64,000 bases of DNA from Dreissena polymorpha (taxonomy: Eukaryota > Mollusca > Bivalvia > Myida > Dreissenidae). The position numbers and the translations under genes are program-made. The notes beneath the pieces were generated by a model. That model saw nothing but the letters and a program-made list of their open reading frames with translations. It was not told the DNA's origin and did no database searches. This document shows, one piece after another, positions 47,435-58,509 of the stretch (within the stretch, counting starts at the first letter, position 1; every line of letters starts with the position of its first letter). The stretch lies in contig NC_068360.1 of the NCBI RefSeq assembly GCF_020536995.1, positions 88,257,246 through 88,321,245 of the forward strand. Reading direction: 5' to 3'.

Positions 47435-47923
47435 AAAGGGGCCTTTTCACAAATTTGGCATGTATTGAAGTTTGTCATTAAATGCTTTATATTGATAAAT
47501 GTAAACATTGGATCTAAAAAGCTCCAATAAAAAATAAAAAACAAAAAGAAGAAAAAAGTAACCCTCAACTGGGTTCGAACCACTGACCCCTGGAGTAAAA
47601 GTCTATCACTTAGACCACTCGGCCATCCGTGCTCATACAGTAACGTAGGTATTTTATAATTTATATAAGCACTCCTCGTAGTTTCAAAAAATAAATTGAC
47701 AACAACAGAACTCTCCTAATTATCAAATCGTTTCGCGTTGCAACGCTTTATAATTTTCAAGTTTTCAAATCGTCAAAAGATGCATATAATGGCTATATTA
47801 GAGCATGGTTAATGTTCAGTATTACTGTTTCCTCACAAATATCATAACTAAAACGAACATGTGCGAATCTGAAACAACTTTTTTATTTTTTTGCAATTTA
47901 CCAAAACGTGAAAAGGCCCTTTT
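47435..47923 (-). mobile_element. tRNA-bearing TIR element, Dreissena-type repeat
   Basis: The ends are AAAGGGGCCTTTTCAC (47435-47450) and its inverse GTGAAAAGGCCCTTTT (47908-47923). Inside on the minus strand, a tRNA Leu/Ser-like head (GGCCGAGTGGTC as A box, GGTTCGAACCC as B box; 47562-47633) is followed by a T-rich linker and the right TIR. I remember this combination as very abundant in Dreissena genomes. The mix of a tRNA head with TIRs makes class assignment uncertain: SINE captured in a MITE, or a composite family. The plus-strand ORF at 47805-48164 overlaps its end and is not supported as a gene. Confidence 0.65.
47562..47633 (-). repeat. tRNA-like segment inside the TIR element
   Basis: Minus-strand GCACGGATGGCCGAGTGGTC begins the tRNA-like region and GTGGTTCGAACCCAGTTGAG ends it. 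A and B boxes are well kept. The acceptor ends (GCACGGA against ...TTGAGGG) do not pair, and there is no proper variable arm. Not a functional tRNA. Confidence 0.55.
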
Positions 47924-48789
47924 AAGTAAAGAGGCTATATTTGTGCTACCTTATATTTCGAAAACAATCGCCTGTACAACTTCCTGTGAAGCTTTGGTTA
48001 TGAGTGTGTACTTTTGGAATATAATTCTCCTGACGCTCCTGTCTAGATTATATAGTGCAATAAGCAGATATAGGATAAATATCCCAATTCTTGCTTTTTT
48101 CACTAATGCTTCCGAGCGTTTCTATTACTTGCCGTCGTTTTTTATTCAAATAGTATTTACTTAGCAAGTTATCTCAGGACTGTTGGACGTGAATTGAATG
48201 AGTGTATGTAATACAAACGTGTTGTTCAATATATTACCTTGATAATATGGCAATATAACACTTTATGATTTTTGGCCAGTCTGGCATTGTTTGTATACAG
48301 ATTGCAACTCTAGCCAATTACGCTTTATTTACATATTGTATTAGTGTTTGGAATGTTGTTTTAACGTTAACAGATATTCCCATACCTATCCATTATACAA
48401 ACCCATAAATGTTGTATATACAAAATACTGCGAGAATTATAAGTAAACTACGTTACAAAAACATGATTAACGGAATTGAAATAAGTATATTATAATAGTT
48501 ATTGGGCATGCCACTTTCAATACATCTACATTTAAATATTAAGATGCATATAACAACATACGTTCAATAAAAAAATAACCAGAAATAAGGACAAACATAA
48601 ATTAAACATTTATACACAACAAACCGCTTTAGATCTTAGCCGGGCGGTGGGGAAGCCAACAACTATTATAATGAACCGTATCAATAACGTATAATAATAA
48701 CAGAAGGAGACTTAGTAACCATACACAGTATGAGTAACTATACATGATTACCTACACTTACTATGGTACTATTTAGAGGTTAATACCTT
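47924..48789. other. No recognised feature
   Basis: No exon, TIR or tandem pattern that I can support. Confidence 0.25.
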
Positions 48790-48900
48790 GTTGCTTGAGG
48801 GCCAGAAGTGATAATCGGCCCGCTTAGTGAATAATCGCTCCGAAGGCCTGAGGGTAAATATCACTCCAGGGCCGATGATCACGTCTGGCCCTCAAGCAAC
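48790..48900. repeat. Fold-back element with 31-nt arms
   Basis: GTTGCTTGAGGGCCAGAAGT (48790) pairs with ACGTCTGGCCCTCAAGCAAC (ends 48900), continuing through GATAATCGGCCC/GGGCCGATGATC. The loop is about 48 bp. Clean stem with a few mismatches. Confidence 0.7.
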
Positions 48901-49059
48901 GATAGTATTAACGTCTGTAATACTTAATCCCGTTAACTGTACTATTTATTACAGAACCAGCTTTTCGTACTTAAATTTTCATTAATTGATCACGCAACTT
49001 ATAACGTATCTCATGTGACGTAATTTCTGTGACGAAACACAGTTTTAGCTAGACTCTCT

Positions 49060-49061
<2 letters not shown>

Positions 49062-49133
<72 letters not shown>

Positions 49134-49215
49134 TATTGCAAAAATGCACTACGAAGTTGTAACATAATATATATATATAGTATATTGCAAAAATGCACTA
49201 CGAAGTTGTAATATA
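49062..49215. repeat. (TA)n tract and adjacent 53-bp tandem duplication
   Basis: About 34 TA repeats (49062-49130) are followed by two copies of a unit with TAGTATATTGCAAAAATGCA and CTACGAAGTTGTAA, separated by another short TA run. The minus-strand reading frame across it (Tyr-Ile repeats) is an artefact of the TA tract. Confidence 0.9.
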
Positions 49216-49371
49216 AAGAGTCACTAGTATTCATCACATAAAACAAATTAAATGAAACGGTGATTATTTCTAACATCAACGCTAACTATTAATTCGCCAT
49301 AACAATATGGCGCCAGTCTCAACGGCTTTATAGTTTTAGGATTGACCTTTAAAAAACAGGTTTGCGCCCTA

Positions 49372-49580
49372 CTGTATTGATTGTATATCCCGTTAGCGCA
49401 GTGCGTTGTATGCGCTCTTCTCACTTTGCTTTCATTACCACTACAGGCGTTTGTGACCTGGTAAGTGGTCACCATACCGGAAAGAGTTGGGAGGGTCTTC
49501 AGGTACTTCGGCTGTTCACATTACAATGTCACACGATATTGATGATACCAGATTTGAAATGATTTATATTACACTGTGTA
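49372..49580 (+). repeat. tRNA-derived SINE, copy 1
   Basis: An A box-like CGTTAGCGCAGTGCG at 49391 is followed by a poor B box region, then GTGGTCACCATACCGGAAAG and a tail AGATTTGAAATGATTTATAT. Same family as 50491-50690. The core GTCACCATNCCGGA is familiar from mollusc SINEs. Confidence 0.55.
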
Positions 49581-49689
49581 ACAGAAACACAAACTAGTCA
49601 TTATACCTACCAATATGCCGTCAGTATCAGCGTCTTCATATTTAGTTTTTTGGTTATTAAACTACGTGGTACTGTGGGCCCACGAAACA

Positions 49690-50050
49690 GCTCAAGCACA
49701 ATCTACAAATAGTCCAAAATAAAATGGTTCGTTTTATTAACAATTCCCATAGTAGAACATCACTTGGTGTATCGAGTTTCTATAATAAATGCCCGAGCTA
49801 TATGAAAGACAATTTTATCAAATGTACAGATGTCCATCAATATGGGAATAGATCAAGATTAAATTGTTATGTACCTCAAGTTGATGGCTTTACTAGTTCT
49901 TCATTTGACTACAATGGTATTAAGGATTGGAATTCATTACCTGATAATATAAAGTCCATCAAATCGAAATTTACTTTTAAGAAACTTGTTAAAAAACATC
50001 TATTAAATGAAATGAAGGAAGACGAGCATTCCATGTATTTTTACTTTTAG
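49690..50050 (+). mobile_element. LINE C-terminal fragment
   Basis: An ORF of 108 codons with KMVRFINNSHSRTSLG, then CPSYMKDNFIKCTDVHQYG, and WNSLPDNIKSIKSKFTFKKL. The order and motifs match the extreme C-terminus of CR1/jockey-group ORF2 proteins. Compared with that pattern the part between RTSLG and CPSYM is shortened, suggesting an internal deletion. Flanked on both sides by SINE copies. Confidence 0.7.
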
Positions 50051-50490
50051 ATTTGTATTTTTTTATGAAATTGCTTATTTTAATGCTAATTTGTATGAGT
50101 CTGTGTATTATCATGTCAGCGTTTGAAAGTCTCACTGTTTTAATATGTAAAAGAAATAATTTAAAGATCATGTCGTTTTTATCTTAAGAACTTAAACAAA
50201 CTATATATTTATATTCACTTATAAGACCTGTTTGACAAAATCCAGTGACCCCGTTGGAAATAAGCTTATTCATGTTTACATGTCTAGGCTTTACGGGTTA
50301 TCCTGTGTATACATCATGTCGTTATATAGGTTAGATCTGTGATAAAAGGCACTATTTACACTTAAAGTTACAATGTTAGCTATATCGTAGTACTAGTATT
50401 TGTACTTAACATGTTACGATATTGTATTGCATTGATTATATTGAACTGTAAAATGCTTGACATGTATACACAAATAAAACTAACTAATTA

Positions 50491-50690
50491 CTTATTGATT
50501 ATATTTCCCGTTAGCGCATTGGTTTTTACATGCTCACCTCACATTGTCACTTTGCTGTAATCCCTTGGTAAAAGTTGGTAAGTAGTCGCCATACCGGAAA
50601 GAGGTCGGGGGAGGCTCCAGGCTTTTCACAGCGCACAACATATGGATAATACCAGATTTAAAATAATTTTTATTACAAAATATAACATTT
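50491..50690 (+). repeat. tRNA-derived SINE, copy 2
   Basis: Contains CCCGTTAGCGCATTGG, then GTAGTCGCCATACCGGAAAG, and a tail ACCAGATTTAAAATAATTTT. Diverged copy of 49372-49580, same strand. Confidence 0.55.
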
Positions 50691-50729
50691 AATCATTTTT
50701 ACGTGAAGAGAAAAATATAACACGACCGA

Positions 50730-50955
50730 TGCATGTATTTCCAAATACCTACATACTTTGTGTATATACACAATAGTCACTCGTCAATTCTGAATGTATC
50801 CCTTTTATAATTCATTTGAAGCATACCTGCAGATAGTTGATTACGTAATGTATGTCAGAAACAATCTGTAAATAATATGAAAGCAAGTCAATTGTTATAA
50901 GTTATCTGCCTACTACTTAGTGAAGCTAAATAGGGATATACTATTGAAACGACTT
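50730..50955 (+). repeat. Interspersed repeat, copy A of a local pair
   Basis: Shares with 53900-54100 the ordered motifs CACTCGNCAATTCTGAA, AATAATATGANAGCAAGT, GTTATAAGTT and CCTACTACTTAGT.AAGCTAA followed by ATAGGGAT. Strand is arbitrary; no ends or coding sequence identified. Confidence 0.6.
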
Positions 50956-53899
50956 ACATCGTTTTTTTTTGACAATAATCACAAGATTTGTTATGATGGG
51001 GCGCTTTCATTATGACACTCATTTTAACATAATTACTCGAGAAGAGTATACAAAAACGCGACATTTTCAAAATTTAAGTTGTAATAAACGCTCGATGAAG
51101 AAAGATTTCGAGTGATTTAGTAGCCACCTCTGCGCATAGATTTGACTGAAACCGACATAGCTTGAACAAAAGCTTGCCTTCATAACAAACCAAGCGCTGA
51201 TAGCCTAGTCCCGTGTTACAATAATTTTACTTTTGGAATATTATACTTTTTTAATTGAGGTATCTTAGTTTTTGTTTCGAATCTTTACTTTAACACTATT
51301 TTAAAAAACATAAAAGAAAATGATACTTCTTTCTTAATATAATACTTAAATAAAAAACGACAACTCTGCGTGGAGAATTATGAAGTAGCTCGCGAGTTAT
51401 AGAAATTCATAATGACACACGACACCTATTTTTTACAGTGAAGTAAATTATATATATAAGTTATTTAAGCGTATGTGAAAGATTTATATTTTAAATTTTA
51501 AATTTGGCCAGTTTAACCTTTAATATGGATTCAATAGCTAATGATCGCATAATCCATTTGAAATGGACTCGAGACGCCAGTTGATGCCTGGCTTTGTTGC
51601 TGTATCTTGTATTCTGCACCACAAACGTTCCAATGTACGACCATCATAGACAGCCATATCGACATGTCTTTGAAAAAGAAAACTATTATAGCATTCTGAG
51701 ATAAACTAAGTCCAGTTAAGCTCCGTTAACCAGTGAGTATTCCTAAGAACGATATCAATCACAGACCAGACTATTAACCACAAACCTTGTACGGCATTGG
51801 AATTGAACAATTAATTTAATGAGGTTCTCACATTACGGTCCTTTCGTATTCCGAAAGGTAATTCGTGTATGCTTCCGATTAAAGCATCGTTAAAGGTGTT
51901 TATGACGCTCAGTATTGAAAAGCTCAGCTGACGTTCAAGGTCACGGCCTCTAGATAAAAAAAGTTTCCTGTAATATATGGGTGTCATTATATCAGATTAA
52001 CGATCACACTTAATATCTTAATATCTACCTTAAAAACATTCACTTTCGTGTAAGCATTACAGTTAAAAAAGTTTCAATTTACGTGAATGAAAATTCTATT
52101 TTGACACGATATAAATTAAATCGGTTCAGTCTTTGCAACATTCCAGTATTTTGTTTGCACATCTAATGTTTTCGAATATGATCAAATGCATTAAAAAATC
52201 GAAAATTCAGCCTGTGTTTTCAAAATGTTAAGGATTGACACGTACAAATAATCGTCGAACGGCTTAGTGGAAACAAACAATTGTTTTACTTTACCTCACC
52301 TCGACTGAAGGACGAGATTCGTTAGCTGATTCAGCAACCCCAACATGCCTGCTTTAATTTTAACGTCAATATACTGTCGATTTATGGGCAAATTATGCGA
52401 CAATTTGCGATTATTGTTATGAACGAAAGGAATTCATCGGAAATTATCATGAATAAACAAGGCATGCCTTAGAAACCAATAGCTTCTTGTTCCTATTTGA
52501 TTTCTATGAATATTGAATTATTAATAGCGCCGTCGAGATGACGTTGTGATAAACACAAAAATCATTAGTTTATCTACGCGGTATGAATACGGGATGAAAA
52601 CAATGTTCAATTGTTACATATTGTAAAACTTCTGTGTCTTGATTTCTTCATTGATGGGGAAGCCTTAGAAACCTTCTTATTCAAAAGGTAATAAAAAATC
52701 CCGTGTCATTTTTTGGTACTTTGGATGCACACGATACTTATGTTTTTGCCTAATAGTGTATAAAACATTTTGTTTGTTCACAGTTTATTGATTTCGGTGA
52801 CGGTTCTACTCTTTTTTTTTTTGTTCAGAAAACAATAATAACTCGTGTACATCATCTAATAAGATAGATATAGATTTCGTACATGGTAGTATTACATGAG
52901 CATACAAGTATATTACAGTACAGTATATTTGACCTAGCAAAACTGCAAATATTGAATGTATAAGAAATAACCTTCATATAATGATCAATTGTGTTAATGA
53001 AAAATAAAATAAAAATTAAAGTTACGTTTATTTTTGCCACCAATATTTTAATCATGTGCAAATCATACATTTAAAAATATTGCAAAAAATAGAATGAAAC
53101 ATTATATAATTATAAAAGACGTTGAAAGGAATTGCGATTTATCCGCACCAAAAGTATTTATATTGATGTTATCGGTATTGCTCTTTCTGTGCATAACAAA
53201 AGTTCAGACTGTCATTGTCTTGTGCATAAACAGTATTGAATGGGCTTTGGGGAAAAAGGTCCCCATAAAATCGCCATAACTCTTTCTTCTATATATACAG
53301 GGTTTTCTCACTTTGTTTATTTTCGTGTACAATTATTAATTTTATAATTGAAATTATTCAAATTGTATACATTTACAGAGAACATTTTAACTACCAAACT
53401 GTAATTGCCCTGTACAAAGAACCTTTTGATAAGTATTAAATGGATTCACATGACAATTTAAATAAGTGCTACCATCAAGTGAAACTTTATATTACGATAG
53501 ATGGCTTTGAGGGGAAGTGATGAATATTATTACCATACGTCTTTTTAAATATTTGTGAGGTTTGGGCTATTGTTTCGTGTGAAAATTCAGTATAAAATTT
53601 ACCAGTCATTCGGTTCAAAGTTATTCTTTCTAGACTTAAGTGACAGCACTTGTTTACATAATAATTGACTACAATGCAACATAAATAATTTTGCGATCTG
53701 GAAAGTTTTTGTTGTTTTGTTTTTGCAACATGCAAGAGCAGTGTTTTTGTATCTGTCATCTTTTAAATGACGTAACAACATTGTTTGGAATGAATTTTCT
53801 ATTTTATTATAAATGTTTAAATAATAGAAACACCTATGTTTCAATAAAATTATAAGTTATTTTAAAATAACATAATTTCACTTTTTATTCCTATGTGCA
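50956..53899. other. Long stretch with no recognised gene
   Basis: AT-rich DNA. Short ORFs at 52852-53070, 53094-53279 and 53487-53844 show no domain. The one at 53094 has a hydrophobic run (MLSVLLFLCITKVQT) but no donor where a signal-peptide exon would need one. No TIRs or tandem arrays seen. Confidence 0.3.
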
Positions 53900-54100
53900 C
53901 CGTGTATTAAAACATATACATGTATCCATTACAAAATAATCACTCGCCAATTCTGAACCCTTGTATGGGCCATTTTTAGCATCCATACGTACACTATTTT
54001 AGAGATAAGCCAGAAATAATATGACAGCAAGTTAAAAGTTATAAGTTGTATGCCTACTACTTAGTCAAGCTAAATAGGGATTTACTTTTGAACATCTGAT
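53900..54100 (+). repeat. Interspersed repeat, copy B of a local pair
   Basis: Partner of 50730-50955. Identity is strongest at GTATGCCTACTACTTAGTCA and AGCTAAATAGGGAT. Same orientation, about 3.1 kb apart. Confidence 0.6.
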
Positions 54101-54449
54101 ACTGTCACCTTGTAAGACATTTTACATTTATTTTACTGTACATAGATCTACAGGTTGTTGTTTTGAAAAGTTTGGGATCTGCGCGCGCAATATCCGAACC
54201 GGATATCCGAACCGGAAACCGGAACTGGAAATTTTCGAAGTAAATAACTGGCGTCTCTTGATTGATCATAATGATGAAAATGATCAAATGTACGGCTTTT
54301 AAATATTCTACAATTCTTCTCTGTATATATTGTGACTATATTTCAAATAACGCATCAGAATTATTTGTGTAATACGCTAGTTGTCTTCATTCCGAGAGTT
54401 CCTCGTTCGATGACGTCATCGCCAAATTTAGCACCTAAATTCCTTTAAC

Positions 54450-55400
54450 AAAAAAGATTTTTTTTTTCGTTTTGAAATTATTATAAAAACACTTAATTTA
54501 GTGTTAAACGTCACGCTTACCTTAATGACATCGTTAATCCATTGTTTATAACTATAAAGTTGACAACTTTAATCCACGATAATTATGCACTTCCACTTCT
54601 ATTCTTCCACGTCTTTATCGAAACTTGTTTAAACCACACTGTGACACTATGTTATGATATTATTATCGAAGTTTACATTTATGTATGATAAACACACAAT
54701 CCGAAATACGTTTTGCATTCGTTCGATTCTTTAAACAAATAGTTTAATGTTATAGAGAATACATGGTTGGTACCGGGATGGAGAAAGATTATCCGGTGAG
54801 GTTTAGAAAAAGAAAATAGGGCGAGCTTTAGCGAGCCCCATTTTTCTTTTTCGGGCCGAACCGGATAAACTTTCTCCATCTCGGCACCAACCATGTATTC
54901 TATTTATCCTGCTTCATGCCGTTGACACGTTTTATCAAAGACAATGATCAATCGACATAACAATATAAATATATTCGTCGAGCCTCCTACATGTACACAA
55001 CATTCCAGACGACCGAATAACTACCGATTGTGTCACGTAAAAAATAGTTCCCTTTTAAACTGTTCCTTTTAATACTTTCCTATTGAAAATATGAGAGGAA
55101 ATAAAAAAACGAATCGAGAATGTGATATTTTTCTTGGTAAAAAAAATGAAAAAAACTAAATGCAGCAGCAAAACAAAAACTAAATTTAATTTACCTTAAA
55201 GACAACTTTAATCCATTGCTTAAAACAATAAATTTACAACGATATACACATTCATTTTCTGTTCTTCCATCCCTTTACCGAAATCCATTTCCTGTTTTTT
55301 CCATCCTATTATCGAAATGTATTTTAAACGACACTATTTTTTATAGCATGTGCATCTAATGCAAACCACTCTGACCCAAACTCTGAGAAACTGGATAAAA
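54450..55400. repeat. Two copies of a family also seen near 27300
   Basis: TTAATCCATTG.TTA.AAC.ATAAA.TT occurs at about 54534 and 55209. It is followed by CACTTCCA/CATTCATTTTCT, TTCTTCCA, TTATCGAAA and ACACTNT blocks. A similar order occurs at 27310-27460. The fold-back at 54753-54907 lies between the two copies. Confidence 0.45.
54753..54907. repeat. Fold-back element
   Basis: ATAGAGAATACATGGTTGGT at the left pairs with ACCAACCATGTATTCTAT at the right. Inner stems are GGGATGGAGAAAG/CTTTCTCCATCTC and ATCCGGT/ACCGGAT. The loop region contains GGCGAGCTTTAGCGAGCCCC. The ends ATAGAGAATA and CTATTTATCC are shared with the fold-back in the giant units (10178-10313), with an unrelated stem. Confidence 0.7.
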
Positions 55401-56113
55401 TGTTTTGTCTGAGAAATGACGTCACACTAAAGTAGATACGTCATAAATTGCGTAATCAGGTAGATGAAAATGATAAATACGGAAAACTGGTTCGGTAATA
55501 TATTTTAAAGAAGAAAAAAAGGATGATATATAATATAACGATAACATGCATGATACGTCCCAATAAATTTGAAAGGTCAAATGTTAGAATATGCTAATCG
55601 TCACAGTGTGCGTAGGAATACACTACTTCCTGTTGACCGGAGATAGGAAAATTCATTCGACCCTGCTTTATTCGATCGATGTTTGCAACAGAGGCAGGAT
55701 AAAAGAAACACCTCGTCCAACATGTCCTTAAATACCAGATTGTTTAAATAAAACTTTTGTTTTTCGTCACAGAAATGACGTCACACGATTTAAATACTAC
55801 GTAATACATTTTGTAATATCAAAACAAAGCGCTGAAGTTTTTTCAAAATGAATTAAACACTATCTTATGCAATCGTATGATGATGTTTCGATTAAAATTA
55901 AATACAACGAAGATTGTAAATACAGAAAGGGGCTTTATGTTATTCTTGTGTATTTTAGCCAAAGGTGGGGATGTCCGACAAACTGCAGTTGTTTGCTCTT
56001 TACACCTTTTTAATATTATAGTCACGGGAAATGAAGTTCTTCTTTTTAAGGAGAGCATTATGGTTACCTAATGCACAGAAAGAATCGGCTTTCAATTTGA
56101 ATGATTTGATCTC
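55401..56113. other. No recognised feature
   Basis: Small overlapping ORFs on both strands at 55843-56071 only; no domain or splice support. Confidence 0.25.
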
Positions 56114-56140
56114 CCCACTCATTCCATCCCGCGAAACCTT
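56114..56140 (+). mobile_element. Isolated copy of the giant unit's subterminal end
   Basis: CCACTCATTCCATCCCGCGA followed by AACCTT matches, in the plus orientation, the subterminal repeat and first hairpin arm of the rolling-circle 3' terminus at 3076-3100. The match stops after about 26 bases, before CTAG. Either a tiny remnant or a related family with a different terminus. Confidence 0.4.
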
Positions 56141-56207
56141 TAATTTTCCTAAGCATGGTAATAATGCTATTATACAGCATTGCAGTTTACCTATATATTT
56201 TTCAAAA

Positions 56208-56410
56208 GGTCAGATAGCTTAATTGGTAGAGCAACCCAGACCGGTATCATTAGATGGCTCATGGGTGGTTTCGGGTTTGAATACCGATCTGATCTTCGTA
56301 GGTAACCGTGTGGTTGCAAGGCTGGTAACTGATAGTGTGACAATCTGTTTTGGGCGGGGTTTGGGGCTAACAGTTCAGTTCATCAGGTCACATGAAACCC
56401 TTTAATAAGG
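56208..56410 (+). repeat. tRNA-derived SINE with a foldable tRNA-like head
   Basis: The 87-nt head (56208-56294) has acceptor arms GGTCAGA/TCTGATC that pair fully (one G-T). It has a D-arm GCTT/GAGC around AATTGGTA and a T-arm TCGGG/ACCGA with loop TTTGAAT (one mismatch). The ACCCA/TGGGT anticodon-position stem encloses 23 nt instead of 7. The body continues with TTTTGGGCGGGGTTTGGGG to about 56410. A near-complete but aberrant tRNA fold argues for a SINE head over a gene. Confidence 0.55.
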
Positions 56411-56559
56411 CCCGTTTGTTGTTAACTTGCTGATTAACAAAATCATTAAAAGATTATTTCCTTATTGTTTATACCAGTCTTTACGAACTCCACGTTCTTC
56501 TGCTAGGAATTGCCTCCCAGTATTTGTGTAAAAATTTAGCAATACATGTATTTGGAACA

Positions 56560-57311
56560 TACAGTAAAGGGTATCATTGAATCAGTATTTCTCTGAGTAA
56601 CACTTAATGCACTGAGAATGGGTTTTGCCGACTCCAAACTCTTTCGCGATTAAATTTACGTGCACTTTTACTCTTCGACACTTCCAATATCCGAATTTTC
56701 TCATTGAACGTTAACACTTTCCGTTTTGACATTTTAATTTCTGCATGTAAGCTTATATATATCTGACTCGATTATGGAACATAGGGAAATAAATAAAACA
56801 CCTTGATTGAAAACTAAATAAACACGCCTGATTGGAAAATTTGCTAACACCAACTAATTAGCATTTGACATAATAACAATAAGATTTTTAATGAACAGAT
56901 TTCGCTACATGTTACCGATTAATAGTTTATATTTTATACCTCTCGAGAACACTATGAAAATTGATACGCAGTCAGCATTAACACCGGTCAGAACCGGTCA
57001 TCGAGACTAAGGAGAATGGCAGGTGTGAAATCAAAACAAACATGTAATCGTTCATGTTATCGGCTTAGATAAACAATCAACACTGATTTGTTCCTGAACG
57101 GTCAACAGATTTACCACTTTAACCTTAGAGTGGTCGCTTTATTAAAGATTTGGACATCAAAAAACTTGAAAATCAGTGGTCGTTGGTCGCGTAAGACAAA
57201 AGTCGCTTAATACAATATGAAAATAGAGTAAAAACGCTCGGGCGGGATTTAAAGTTGTCGCATAAGAAAAAAAGTCGCTTAATTCAAGTGGTCGCAAGCA
57301 CAAGATTGACT
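56560..57311 (-). mobile_element. pogo/Tigger-type DNA transposon, 5' fragment
   Basis: On the minus strand the end is TA then CAGTCAATCTTGTGCTTGCG (57311 inward), a pogo-like TIR. Repeated GTCGC/TTAAGCGACTTTT subterminal motifs follow. At 56735 leftward the transposase N-terminus begins MSKRKVLTFNEKIRILEVSK, then SKSARK and, after a frameshift, IAKEFGVGKTHSQCIKCYSE, the CENP-B/Tigger helix-turn-helix. The catalytic DDE part is absent. About 60 bp of the transposase region is repeated directly outside the TIR at 57313-57376. Confidence 0.75.
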
Positions 57312-57767
57312 GTATAAGGAACATACAGTAAAGGGCATTATCGAATCAGTATTTCTCTGAGTATCACTTAATGCATTATCCTGTGTCATATTATTCACTT
57401 TAAAAAATCCATATTAAATTACATGTGTTGGATAATTTCTACTTTTACAATATTTAAATAAAGTATTTAATGACTGATTAAATATATCATCATCAGATAA
57501 GATACGTCTATACCACTTAGCCTAACTGTTCGGAATACTCCGTTTAAATGACATGGGGTGAGATGACGAAAAATATAAGTATACATTCATATTAGAAGTT
57601 TACAAAATATATTTGTAACAAAAATGTCTTGTTCACTTTTCGATATAGAAGGAAAGATACAGACCATTGAGATATACTAGAGGTAAATTGTATTGTGGAA
57701 TGGAAATTATTTAAGGTATCAATAACAGTTTAATCTTCTAAAGAGCCGTTTCATTTCATAAAAACGT

Positions 57768-58285
57768 CAACCAATATCTGAGCCAAATATATGGTTAATA
57801 GGCGTATTGTTAAGAATCTTCCTCAAATTTTCCAATAAAAAGCGAAGCATAAGATGATGCAATAGCACTACCCATAGCAGTACCCAGAGTTCAAAATAAG
57901 TATCATAATTAAAATCAAAACAATTATTTTTAATAACAACTTGAATTAATTTGCTAATATCATCATTATTTAAATTATTATTTATAGCTTCTTTTCTTAG
58001 AAAATGTGTACAAGCTTCTTTTCCCTTATTATGTGGCATGTTAGTGTATAAAAAAGATACATCTAGTGTAACAACGTAGCATTCTTTTTTTAATTCAATA
58101 TTCTTAATTTTGTTAAAAAAAGTCTGTGGTGTCTTTAACATACGAAGGTAATAGCTGCATAAGTGGATTGAATACAAAGTCCAAGTATTTCGAAATATTG
58201 AATGTGCTGAAACTGCATACAGACACGATAGGCCGACCTTGATATATTTAAGTATTACAGCCGCGTATAGCATAAGACCCATGGT
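57768..58285 (-). mobile_element. Penelope-like element, reverse transcriptase fossil
   Basis: Minus-strand sequence contains the order typical of Penelope-like RTs: a RPIVS-type segment, SYVKDT-like, VTLDVSFLYTNMPHNKGKEA and NNCFDFNYDTYFELW. Only the N-terminal half of the RT is present; the GIY-YIG endonuclease is not seen. It is broken, with at least two breaks. It lies directly upstream of the Faxc-like pseudogene. Confidence 0.8.
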
Positions 58286-58509
58286 CGCATACCGCGGCTC
58301 ATATGAAATGCTTGTCCGTTGTTTCAGACAATGCGGGAATGACTACCCAGCGGTCATAAATATGGGTGTTTCACAGGGCAGAGGCTAAAATTCATCATGA
58401 CGTCATAATTATCTTTCCATTACTGGTGATGACGTCATAATTATCACCCTTACCGATTACATTTTCCCCACAGGTTGGTTCTGCTAGAGAGGTGGGTATA
58501 TCACAGGGC

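Noticed and set aside
47562-47633. A functional tRNA-Leu or Ser gene
   Set aside because: A and B boxes are good, but acceptor ends do not pair and the sequence is embedded in a repeat with TIRs.
49049-49279. Minus-strand ORF with Tyr-Ile repeats
   Set aside because: Produced by the (TA)n tract; not a protein gene.
53094-53279. A third signal-peptide exon of the cysteine-rich family
   Set aside because: The hydrophobic run is present, but no GT donor follows in the right place and no Cx4C or YCC exon follows downstream.
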